A DNA stretch of 7,917 nt from Lentisphaeria bacterium UBA1776 (GTDB lineage: Bacteria > Verrucomicrobiota > Lentisphaeria > Victivallales > Victivallaceae), in contig DCGO01000107.1 of assembly GCA_002314605.1 (NCBI GenBank), positions 1-7,917 on the forward strand, given 5' to 3'. A model generated the notes under the pieces. The model made no database searches. It saw only the letters and a list, made by a program, of their open reading frames with translations, and had not been told where the DNA came from. Below, piece after piece: positions 1-6,377 of this stretch. Both the position numbers and the translations under genes were made by a program. The stretch's first letter is position 1. Each line of letters starts with the position of its first letter.

Positions 1-22
1 GCTGATGCTGAAGCATGTATAT

Positions 23-189
23 AGGGTGCCTCTAAAAATTCATTCCGGCGGCTTGCGGCCACCGGGGAAAGTCTGCAAAGCGTGACTTTTCGGCTGTTGC
101 CACTTCGGGCAGCAGCCTCAAAATCCCATTTTGCATCTTTTTCCCCATTGTCTCGCAAATCCATCCGTTTGAATTTTTAGAAGTACCCT
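23..189. mobile_element. MITE-like segment bounded by 20-bp inverted repeats
   Basis: The segment begins with agggtgcctctaaaaattca (23-42) and ends with its near-exact reverse complement (170-189); 18 of 20 positions match. The inverted repeats enclose about 127 bp with no transposase. This is the form of a miniature inverted-repeat element or an internally deleted insertion sequence. No clean target-site duplication is visible: the bases next to the repeat are 'ata' on the left and 'tta' on the right, so the insertion may be old or the exact ends slightly different. Both ends translate to a similar peptide (EFLEAP on the minus strand, EFLEVP on the plus strand), which follows from the repeat itself. 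Only one copy lies in this window, so mobility is inferred from structure. A long-stem regulatory RNA is less likely because the interior is not self-complementary. Confidence 0.5.
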
Positions 190-429
190 TAGAACAAATG
201 GTGTGGACCCTTTCAAAAAGCGGAGTCGATTTTTACCTCAAAATCGAGTTGTGTCGAGAGAAGGGGATTTTTATCTTTCCAACAAGGTCACCGGCATTTG
301 AGCCGGAGAGCGCTTCTGACTGCTGCCGCCCGGGGGCGGAAGGCTGCGGGAGGAACTCTCTTCAGATTTCCCTCTCTGGAGCCAGGATGACCCGGTCCCC
401 GGTGCGTCATGCAAATTCCGGTACAGCCT
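190..429. other. Intergenic stretch downstream of the oxidoreductase gene, no gene seen
   Basis: Open frames here have no ribosome binding site or family-like sequence. Several small hairpins lie downstream of the oxidoreductase stop as read on the minus strand: an ATGAC/GTCAT-armed stem (387-410), a GC stem CCGCC/GGCGG (326-339), and an AT-rich stem TCGATTTT/AAAATCGA (226-247). On the minus strand the last is followed after six bases by five T residues. Any of these could help end the oxidoreductase transcript, but none is a textbook terminator. Confidence 0.4.
226..247 (-). terminator. Possible weak terminator hairpin of the oxidoreductase gene
   Basis: An 8-bp perfect stem (TCGATTTT with AAAATCGA, six-base loop) is followed on the minus strand by CTCCGC and then five T residues (213-217). 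The stem is AT-rich and the T run is not adjacent, so this is a tentative call. It lies about 180 bp past the stop codon of the gene it would serve. Confidence 0.2.
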
Positions 430-1647
430 TTACCGGTAAAGTTCGGAGATTTCCACCATGCGGTGTTCGCGGCGCGAAATTTCAGCCGCCTGCCCGATGG
501 AGGTGGAGAGAAGCCCGTGCTCCGCCGTGGAATTGGGGATCGCTTCTCCCCGCAGAACCCGGCAGAACGTATCCACCAGCGACGGATCCGCGCCGCCGTG
601 TCCGCCCTCCATTTCGCCGCCGACCCGGTAGGTCACGGATTCCCCGTCGCGACGCCAGCGGGGAGTGACCTTGATCGTGCGGTCGGTGAGACTGACCTCG
701 GCAATTCCCCGGTCGCCCGCAATGGTGTAGATCCGGTCGCTCTTGCTGCCGATGAAGCACTCGAAGTGACTGGCTTTCAATCCGCCCTCGTATTCGACCA
801 TGGCGATGCCGTTGTCGTGATTGTCCTTGTCGCTCAGGTACATGCAGAGATTCTTGACATAACCGTCTTCCGCGACTTCCTCCGGACCCCACAGCTGAAG
901 TTCCTCTCTGCTGAGTTCATATTTGTCCTTGCACCGGTCTTTGTAGTAACAGACCGAGCAGTCCGGTCCCGGTTTGTGCCCGGCTTCCTGCGGAAAGGGC
1001 AGCCCGTCGGGATTCAGAACGTTGACCGCGGCAAAGGAGGTCACACGCAGCGGTTTCGGAAAATCGAGGAGCCAGTTGAAAATATCGAAATCATGGCTGC
1101 CTTTGTGGATCCAGAGTCCGCCGGTATATTGGAAGAGCCGGTTCCAGCGGCTCATGTATGTCCGTCCGCCGTCGTAGAACTCCCGGTTTTCGCAGAGAAA
1201 CACCTTGCCGAGAACCCCTTCGTCAATGATCTCTTTCAGGCGTTTCAGAACCGGATGATGCCGCAGATTGAATCCGATCATGACCGTTTTTCCGGTTTTT
1301 TCCGCCGTCCGGATGATGTCCTGGCAGTCTTTGACATTGGTCGCCAGAGGTTTGTCGATCAGCACATTCCAGCCGGAATTCAGGGCTTTCACGGCATATT
1401 CGTGATGGAAGCAGTCGGGCACCGTAATGATGACGCCGTCCAGTTTTTCCCTGGCGGCCATCTCTTCCACCGAAGTGTAGATCGCCGGATGGATCTGATA
1501 GATCTCCGCAGCTTTTTCCGCACGCTTCCGGTTGTTGTCGCAGTAGGCGGCGATCTCCGCATCTTCACGCTCTTTCAGCAAAGCGGTAAAACAGCCTGTT
1601 CCCCGGATCCCTGTACCGATGATTGCAATCCGTAATTTCTTTCCCAT
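430..1647 (-). CDS. Gfo/Idh/MocA family oxidoreductase with cysteine cluster
   Basis: Probable NAD(P)-dependent dehydrogenase or related enzyme acting on a sugar or inositol-like compound in the cytoplasm; the substrate cannot be read from sequence. The 405-residue protein starts with a Rossmann fold (GTGIRG at 11-16). The family's EKP motif appears as DKP (98-100). The catalytic segment is GGLWIHKGSHDFD (177-188 region), with the conserved His185 and Asp188. A Cys-x2-Cys-x5-Cys cluster (230, 233, 239) and a GGHGGAD motif (348-354) mark the family branch that carries inserted cysteines. The ATG at 1647 is chosen because GGGAG lies eight bases upstream; the ATG at 1653 would leave only two bases. 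It follows the hydrolase gene on the same strand after about 110 bp but has its own promoter. The stop codon lies inside a 14-bp perfect palindrome. Family assignment is firm; the exact role is unknown. Confidence 0.93.
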   Translation of the reverse strand: MGKKLRIAIIGTGIRGTGCFTALLKEREDAEIAAYCDNNRKRAEKAAEIYQIHPAIYTSVEEMAAREKLDGVIITVPDCFHHEYAVKALNSGWNVLIDKPLATNVKDCQDIIRTAEKTGKTVMIGFNLRHHPVLKRLKEIIDEGVLGKVFLCENREFYDGGRTYMSRWNRLFQYTGGLWIHKGSHDFDIFNWLLDFPKPLRVTSFAAVNVLNPDGLPFPQEAGHKPGPDCSVCYYKDRCKDKYELSREELQLWGPEEVAEDGYVKNLCMYLSDKDNHDNGIAMVEYEGGLKASHFECFIGSKSDRIYTIAGDRGIAEVSLTDRTIKVTPRWRRDGESVTYRVGGEMEGGHGGADPSLVDTFCRVLRGEAIPNSTAEHGLLSTSIGQAAEISRREHRMVEISELYR

Positions 1648-1655
1648 CACCATTT

Positions 1656-1660
1656 CTCCC
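1656..1660 (-). promoter_or_regulatory. Ribosome binding site deciding the oxidoreductase start
   Basis: GGGAG on the minus strand. It is eight bases from the ATG at 1647 and only two from the ATG at 1653, so it favours the shorter protein that begins MGKK. Confidence 0.6.
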
Positions 1661-1689
1661 GTGTTGGATTTTTGAAAACTCCTTGATTC

Positions 1690-1717
1690 AATATATCCCC
1701 TTTTGGCGGAAAATCAA
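1690..1717 (-). promoter_or_regulatory. Sigma-70-type promoter of the oxidoreductase gene
   Basis: On the minus strand, TTGATT (1712-1717) and TATATT (1690-1695) are separated by 16 bp. Transcription would begin near 1683, giving a leader of about 35 bases before the chosen start codon. The oxidoreductase can therefore be transcribed separately from the hydrolase upstream. Confidence 0.6.
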
Positions 1718-1725
1718 GGATTATT

Positions 1726-1741
1726 TGTTAGAAATCTAACA
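1726..1741. promoter_or_regulatory. Operator-like palindrome upstream of the oxidoreductase promoter
   Basis: TGTTAGA and TCTAACA form perfect 7-bp arms around a two-base centre. The site lies eight bases upstream of the -35 box, a position suited to an activator or to a repressor that contacts the promoter edge. The size and symmetry fit a dimeric helix-turn-helix regulator (GntR-like, for example). No regulator gene is present in the window, so the binding protein is unknown. Confidence 0.45.
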
Positions 1742-1758
1742 TTTAATTCCGTGCACAA

Positions 1759-3672
1759 TCACGCTTCCGGCGGTTCTTCCGCAAGAGAGAAGGTCAGGTT
1801 TTTCACCATTTTGCGGAGTTCCGGCAGATCCGTAACGCCCAGAATTCCGGGGAGCATGCAGGAGAGCGGCCAGCGCGTGACTTCCTTGCGCACCATGGAT
1901 TCCCACGACTCCGGACCGTGCTGCAGTTTCACCGCCAGAGGGATGTCGGACAATACCGCCGCAAGCAGCGCGGGGATGGTTCCCTGACCCTCAGCCATCA
2001 GAGTGATCTCTTTTACACCCCGCTCCTTCAGAAGTTCCAGCGCGCAGAGGATGTCCCGCACTTTGCCGCCCAGGACCGGCCGGTGAAGCATTATGCCGAG
2101 AGACGCATAATGGTAATCGTAGCGGTATTCCTCAAAGAATTTCCGGTCGAACTGGTCGCAGCCGGATGGGACCAGTTCGCCAATGCCGCGGACATCCAGT
2201 GCAAACAGACTTTCCCCCGCCTTCACGCGGATTTTCTGCGCCTCCGTTTCCCCGTCCAGATGGGGAATGTACAGAATGGCTTTTTCACAGGCGGGAATGT
2301 GGTAGGTGGAATCGCAGTTGCAGAGTTTCAGCATGCTCATCACCCGCCCGGGCTCGGTTTCCAGGGCGAAGCGGTTGACGGCGATGTATCTGTCATCATC
2401 CCGGTAGTGGATGCGCAGGACCCGGTAATAAGGCACATCGATCCTGCCGGTCTGCAGAATGTCCGCCAATTTTTTCCGCAATTCCGGTTTTGAACGTTTT
2501 CTGCGTCCGGAAACAAGCTTGCCGGCAAATTCATTGATAAATCCGGAAAGAGGCTTATTGCATTTCAGGTTTTTCACCAGGCCCTTCGGTGCGGCCCAGG
2601 TATCTTCTGCCGGCAGAGGTTTCAGCGACCCGTTTTCCCGGGGCGCTTTTTTTCTGCCGAATGCATGGAGATTGAAAAACGCATACATCTGTGCGCGATT
2701 GCCCCCGTGATACCCGTGACCGTCCGGCCCGATGAAGACCTTCACGTTGTCTCCGGCACCAAGCAGGGAATAAATTTTTTCCGCATCACCCCAGGCTTCC
2801 ACGGTTCCCCGGGGATCGAAAAAGTCGTTTTTCTGCCCCATAATGAGGGTCGGACGGGGCGCCCGCGCGATTACGAAATCCGCCATATCGAGCCCGTATC
2901 GAAGGATATCCGGCGGCATCTGTTCCATGTCGGCCGGCAGTTCATTTTCCACCTCATGCCGCCAGGTCGTTACATAGCAGCTTGGCGCCGCCATGGTGAG
3001 CCGGTCATCCAGCGCATTGACAAACGTGGTCATCGTCCCGCCGCCGGAATTGCCGGTGAGGCCGATGCGGGTCCCGTCCACTTCCGGCAGTGTCTGCAGG
3101 TAGTCGATCCCCCGGATGGCGTCCCAGGCCCGCCATGCGCAGAAATATTCGCCGTCCAGATAAAGCTGTTTGCCCTGCATATTGTGGGCATTGCAGCAGT
3201 GAAGGGTGTATTTCCTGGTCAATGCGACGGAAAACTGGAGCCGCTCCCCCTGACTGACCGGATCGATCATCAGAACGACAAATCCCTGGGCGGCCAGATT
3301 GATCGCGCAGGTCTGGTAGGTCATGCTTGCCTTTCCCTCGCCAGCGTGTCCGCAGAGAAACAGGACCCCGGGGGCTTTTTTGACCTTGTCGGGAATAAAA
3401 AGCAATCCGGTCACGGGATATTCCGGCCGGCTGTAATAGACGATATTGCGTACCGCCATCCCCGGCATTTTGTGCTCGCCGGTCACCACGGGTTTCAGGG
3501 GGCACTTTCCGGTCGGGAGGTGAAATGCCTTCAGAATCTTTCTTCGCACATCCAGAACGTATGATTCGGCGGCTTTCCGGGTCTTTATTTTTGCCAGGCG
3601 GGCCTTCCGTTCCGCATGGATCTTCCGGATCTCATCCACATAATAGTCCTGAACAGCGTTTCCGTACAGCAT
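1759..3672 (-). CDS. Two-domain alpha/beta hydrolase, acetyl xylan esterase-like
   Basis: Probable esterase of the acetyl xylan esterase/dienelactone hydrolase type, likely acting on acylated carbohydrates. The start at 3672 gives 637 residues; GGGAG lies nine bases upstream, and the longer in-frame start at 3729 falls just upstream of the promoter's -10 box. Numbering from the 3672 start, the N-terminal hydrolase domain has the nucleophile elbow GNSGGG (Ser209), an acid segment NDFFDPRG (Asp283 or Asp286) and a histidine segment GPDGHGYHGG (His319 or His322). The C-terminal half looks like a second hydrolase fold. Its elbow reads AEGQG (about 560-564), with Gln563 where the serine would be, so it is probably not catalytic. 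No signal peptide is evident, which suggests a cytoplasmic enzyme. It precedes the Gfo/Idh/MocA gene on the same strand, consistent with a shared role in carbohydrate breakdown. The substrate is inferred only. Confidence 0.88.
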   Translation of the reverse strand: MLYGNAVQDYYVDEIRKIHAERKARLAKIKTRKAAESYVLDVRRKILKAFHLPTGKCPLKPVVTGEHKMPGMAVRNIVYYSRPEYPVTGLLFIPDKVKKAPGVLFLCGHAGEGKASMTYQTCAINLAAQGFVVLMIDPVSQGERLQFSVALTRKYTLHCCNAHNMQGKQLYLDGEYFCAWRAWDAIRGIDYLQTLPEVDGTRIGLTGNSGGGTMTTFVNALDDRLTMAAPSCYVTTWRHEVENELPADMEQMPPDILRYGLDMADFVIARAPRPTLIMGQKNDFFDPRGTVEAWGDAEKIYSLLGAGDNVKVFIGPDGHGYHGGNRAQMYAFFNLHAFGRKKAPRENGSLKPLPAEDTWAAPKGLVKNLKCNKPLSGFINEFAGKLVSGRRKRSKPELRKKLADILQTGRIDVPYYRVLRIHYRDDDRYIAVNRFALETEPGRVMSMLKLCNCDSTYHIPACEKAILYIPHLDGETEAQKIRVKAGESLFALDVRGIGELVPSGCDQFDRKFFEEYRYDYHYASLGIMLHRPVLGGKVRDILCALELLKERGVKEITLMAEGQGTIPALLAAVLSDIPLAVKLQHGPESWESMVRKEVTRWPLSCMLPGILGVTDLPELRKMVKNLTFSLAEEPPEA

Positions 3673-3681
3673 GGTCCCGAT

Positions 3682-3686
3682 CTCCC
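3682..3686 (-). promoter_or_regulatory. Ribosome binding site deciding the hydrolase start
   Basis: GGGAG on the minus strand lies nine bases before the ATG at 3672. The two upstream in-frame ATGs (3729 and 3702) have no comparable site. Confidence 0.6.
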
Positions 3687-3719
3687 TGATATGACGCATT
3701 TTCAAATACGATGCATCCC

Positions 3720-3747
3720 AATATAGCATTCAGCGGATGAAATGCAA
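3720..3747 (-). promoter_or_regulatory. Sigma-70-type promoter of the hydrolase gene
   Basis: On the minus strand, TTGCAT (3742-3747) and TATATT (3720-3725) are 16 bp apart. The predicted transcript start near 3713 leaves a leader of about 40 bases. This promoter overlaps the longest possible reading frame, so the protein must start further downstream. Confidence 0.55.
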
Positions 3748-3785
3748 GCAGATGCACCATGACGTCACGCTCCTGCGGCTCTTTA

Positions 3786-3829
3786 CGGCGGAAACGCCGG
3801 TCAGAATCAGTTTTTTGCCGGAAACGGCA
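3786..3829. repeat. Twin GAAA-tetraloop hairpins in the divergent intergenic region
   Basis: CGGCG-GAAA-CGCCG (3786-3799) and TGCCG-GAAA-CGGCA (3816-3829) are two 5-bp stems, each capped by GAAA, a stable GNRA tetraloop in RNA. The second is closely followed by tatttttc. They lie between the divergent hydrolase and obg promoters, outside both predicted transcripts, so their role is unclear. They may be part of a small RNA or a DNA-level feature. Confidence 0.35.
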
Positions 3830-3884
3830 TATTTTTCATGTCACGGAATCAGAAACATCCGGAGATTTTTTTGCAGAGATGTGA

Positions 3885-3912
3885 TTGCGTTTTTTCCGGT
3901 TCGTGGTACATT
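3885..3912 (+). promoter_or_regulatory. Sigma-70-type promoter of the obg operon
   Basis: TTGCGT (3885-3890) and TACATT (3907-3912) are separated by 16 bp. Transcription would start near 3919, about 26 bases before the obg start codon. Confidence 0.5.
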
Positions 3913-3944
3913 ATGAAAAAGCGGAATCAGGGAAATACGGAATC

Positions 3945-4967
3945 ATGTTTGTCGATAAAGCGACCATTACGGTAAAAGCCGGTGACGGCGGCCACGGCTG
4001 CTGCAGTTTCCGGCGTGAGAAGTACATCGCCAAGGGCGGTCCGGACGGCGGAGACGGCGGCGGGGGGGGGCATGTGATCCTCCGTGCCACCACTTCCCAG
4101 CAGAGTCTGCAGGACCTTTTGTACAACCGTCATTACGCCGCGCCGAACGGCCCCAACGGCAAGGGCAAGGACATGCACGGGCGCAAGGCTCCGGATGTGG
4201 AACTGGCCGTCCCGGTGGGGACCCTCGTTTACGACCGGGGGACCGGCGAACTCCTGACCGACCTGAATGCCGATGAAATGACTTTTATCGTGGCCAAAGG
4301 CGGCCGGGGAGGGCGGGGCAATGCCCGGTTTCTCTCCAATTTCAACCGCGCTCCCCGCAATTCCGAACCGGGGGAGCCGGGGGAGGAGCGGGAGGTCTTT
4401 CTGGAACTCAAGACCATTGCCGACGCAGGACTGGTGGGCTATCCCAATGCGGGAAAATCCACTCTGCTCCGGGCCATTTCCTCCGCCCGGCCGAAAGTCG
4501 CGGCCTATCCCTTCACCACACTGCATCCCAATGTGGGGGTGGTGGAGTACCCGGATTTCGCCCGGCTCACAGTGGCGGACATTCCCGGTCTCATTGAGGG
4601 GGCCCATGCCAATGTGGGGCTGGGGCACGCCTTCCTCAAGCATATTGAGCGCACGCATCTCCTGGTCTTCGTGCTGGATATGGCGGGGATGGACGGGCGG
4701 CTGCCGTGGGAGGATCTGCGCCACCTGCGGGAGGAGCTGGAACTGTACATGAAGGGCCTATCCAAACGGCCGGCTGTCATTGCCGCCAACAAGATGGACC
4801 TTCCCGGCGCGGCGGAAAATCTGGAACTTCTCCGGGAAGAACTTTCCAGCGAAGTCATTGAGATCCTGCCGATTTCGGCGGATCAGGGCAAACTGGGGGA
4901 CCTGCCGGCTCTCCTCCGGGAAAAGGTGGAAGCCGTCAAGGACCGGCTGGAAACCATGCCGCAGTAA
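3945..4967 (+). CDS. obg: GTPase Obg (CgtA), ribosome assembly
   Basis: Essential GTPase that binds the large ribosomal subunit late in its assembly and responds to guanine nucleotides including ppGpp. The start at 3945 gives the classic N-terminus MFVDKATITVKAGDGG; AGGGA lies 11 bases upstream. The 340-residue protein has the glycine-rich Obg fold (about 1-158) and then a full G domain: P-loop GYPNAGKS (165-172), switch-I threonines (191-192), DIPG (212-215), NKMD (282-285) and SAD (311-313). It ends soon after the G domain, so the variable C-terminal OCT domain of some Obg proteins is absent. Nine consecutive G bases (4062-4070) encode part of the glycine loop. It is the first gene of a three-gene operon, 27 bp before the HD hydrolase gene. 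The upstream in-frame codons from 3885 are not coding, since they overlap the promoter. Confidence 0.98.
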   Translation: MFVDKATITVKAGDGGHGCCSFRREKYIAKGGPDGGDGGGGGHVILRATTSQQSLQDLLYNRHYAAPNGPNGKGKDMHGRKAPDVELAVPVGTLVYDRGTGELLTDLNADEMTFIVAKGGRGGRGNARFLSNFNRAPRNSEPGEPGEEREVFLELKTIADAGLVGYPNAGKSTLLRAISSARPKVAAYPFTTLHPNVGVVEYPDFARLTVADIPGLIEGAHANVGLGHAFLKHIERTHLLVFVLDMAGMDGRLPWEDLRHLREELELYMKGLSKRPAVIAANKMDLPGAAENLELLREELSSEVIEILPISADQGKLGDLPALLREKVEAVKDRLETMPQ

Positions 4968-4994
4968 AGCACGGAACTTCATTCAGAGAAACTC

Positions 4995-5645
4995 ATGCGC
5001 GAAATCATGGAACAACTGCAGAAAATCGTTGCCGGACGCTTCGCATCGGCAGCGTCCTGTCATGATTTGGACCACACCATGCGGGTGACGGCCAATGCGT
5101 TGATGCTCTGCCGGGACCTGCCGGAGGCGGATGCCTGCATCGTCCACATGGCGGCGCTGCTTCACGATGTGGCCCGGGGCGAGGAGGACCGCCGCCGGGG
5201 CGAAGTCGATCATGCGGTGCTGGGGGCGGCCATGGTCCCGGAGATCCTGCGGGCCTTTGACCTTCCGGGAGATACGGTGGCAAAGGTCGCGGCTGCAGTC
5301 CGGACCCACCGTTACCGGAACAGCGACCGGCCGGAAAGTCTTGAGGCGAAAATCGTTTTTGACGCCGACAAGCTGGATTCCCTGGGCGCCGTGGGGATCG
5401 GCCGGGCATTTCTTTTTGCGGGTCACGCAAACGCCCGTCTGCACAACGATGAAAAAACCGCTCTGGCCGCGTCATCATACAGCCGGGAGGATACGGCGTA
5501 CCGCGAATATCTGGTGAAACTCCGGAAACTTCCGGACACCATGCTGACCTGCCCGGGACGGGCCATGGCCCGGGAACGGGCGGCATTTATGGATGTTTTT
5601 TTTGAGCGGTTGAATCAGGAAACGTGTTTGAAATATCAAAATTGA
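4995..5645 (+). CDS. HD-domain nucleotide hydrolase, YpgQ/YedJ type
   Basis: Metal-dependent phosphohydrolase of the HD superfamily, 216 residues. The fold is shown by HDLDH (23-27, with His27 as the first metal ligand), ALLHD (His57, Asp58) and DADKLDSLGAVGIGRAF (123-139), which contains the last aspartate ligand. That final motif is typical of Bacillus YpgQ and Escherichia coli YedJ. YpgQ has been characterised as a pyrophosphohydrolase acting on nucleoside and deoxynucleoside triphosphates, so a nucleotide house-cleaning role is the best guess, not proven here. It is probably cytoplasmic, with no signal or membrane segment. The gene begins 27 bp after obg, and its stop codon overlaps the ribosome binding site of the next gene, so the three are very likely co-transcribed. 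The ribosome binding site is poor (AGAGAA upstream of the ATG at 4995). A second ATG at 5007 is possible. Confidence 0.87.
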   Translation: MREIMEQLQKIVAGRFASAASCHDLDHTMRVTANALMLCRDLPEADACIVHMAALLHDVARGEEDRRRGEVDHAVLGAAMVPEILRAFDLPGDTVAKVAAAVRTHRYRNSDRPESLEAKIVFDADKLDSLGAVGIGRAFLFAGHANARLHNDEKTALAASSYSREDTAYREYLVKLRKLPDTMLTCPGRAMARERAAFMDVFFERLNQETCLKYQN

Positions 5646-5657
5646 GGAGAGCATTTT

Positions 5658-6377
5658 ATGAAACTGGAGTGTCCCTACTGCTGGCAGCATTATGAGATTG
5701 AAAAAAGCGACATGGACCGGGAATTGGTGTGCATCAATTGCGAGCAGACTTTCCGGGTCCAGGACGCCATGATCATCGACAATTCCCCGCTCCGCAAATA
5801 CAGGATGCTGATGGTGATCGGCGGACTGGTGCTGGTCATTCTCCTGCTGGGAGGCTTCAATCTGTACTGCTGGCACCGGCTCTCTTCCCGGCCGGCTGAA
5901 CCTGCGATCCCTGCTGCGGCCCCGGCGGCGTCTTCGTCGTCGGCATCGGCGGATATGCAGACCTCCATTGCCCCATTGTACCAGTCGATCAAAAACCTTC
6001 AGCGTTCCCAGGAGAAACTTCAGCAGGAAAATGCGGCTCTCGTCAAACGCTGCAGCGAATTTACCGTGCGCCTTGATAAAGCGGAAAAACAGAATTCCGC
6101 CAGCGCCGGGGTCGAACGGGTGGCCGCCATGGAGGAAGGGCTCAATACCCTCTCCATCAAAATCGAGGCCGTCAATGCCCAGTTGAAACTTCAGGAAGAA
6201 AATCACCGGCAGTTCATGTCGGAACTGATGGAACTGCGCAAGAAAGCGTCGGAACTGGATGTGTCAGACCGGCTGCTCCGTCTGGAGCGGAAGGCCGGCA
6301 GCTTTGATCTGGCTCCCGTCAACCGCAAGATTGAAAAACTCTCCGCCATTGTCGATGCCATGCGGCTGGTCCACTGA
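5658..6377 (+). CDS. Zinc-ribbon, single-membrane-span, coiled-coil protein
   Basis: A 239-residue protein I do not recognise by name. It starts with a zinc ribbon of two CxxC knuckles (Cys5, Cys8, Cys25, Cys28; 16 residues between them), resembling MJ0042-type ribbons. One hydrophobic helix follows (about 50-71), then an Ala/Ser/Pro-rich linker (77-97), then a long helical, charged region with heptad character (about 100-235), probably a coiled coil. The positive residues RKYR before the helix suggest that the ribbon stays in the cytoplasm and the coiled coil lies outside the membrane. GAGGAG (5644-5649) is eight bases before the ATG and overlaps the stop codon of the HD gene, showing translational coupling. 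A role as an envelope scaffold or sensor is possible. No catalytic motif is seen, and the link to Obg rests on gene order only. Confidence 0.85.
   Translation: MKLECPYCWQHYEIEKSDMDRELVCINCEQTFRVQDAMIIDNSPLRKYRMLMVIGGLVLVILLLGGFNLYCWHRLSSRPAEPAIPAAAPAASSSSASADMQTSIAPLYQSIKNLQRSQEKLQQENAALVKRCSEFTVRLDKAEKQNSASAGVERVAAMEEGLNTLSIKIEAVNAQLKLQEENHRQFMSELMELRKKASELDVSDRLLRLERKAGSFDLAPVNRKIEKLSAIVDAMRLVH

Noticed and set aside
198..668. 156-codon plus-strand frame starting after the inverted-repeat element
   Set aside because: There is no ribosome binding site or recognisable domain. It runs through hairpins into antisense of the oxidoreductase and is Arg/Pro-rich like out-of-frame translation.
409..1635. 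408-codon open frame on the plus strand
   Set aside because: It is the antisense of the Gfo/Idh/MocA gene, whose frame has clear family motifs, a promoter and a ribosome binding site. Long shadow frames are expected in G+C-rich genes.
2665..3564. 299-codon plus-strand frame
   Set aside because: Antisense to the hydrolase, which has a complete catalytic motif set.
3885..3944. N-terminal extension of Obg by 20 residues
   Set aside because: It would begin at the -35 box of the promoter, and Obg proteins begin MFVD or similar, as found at 3945.
3927..4724. 265-codon minus-strand frame
   Set aside because: Antisense to obg, whose motifs are all present.
5475..6206. 243-codon minus-strand frame
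   Set aside because: Antisense across the end of the HD gene and the zinc-ribbon gene, both with proper starts and motifs.
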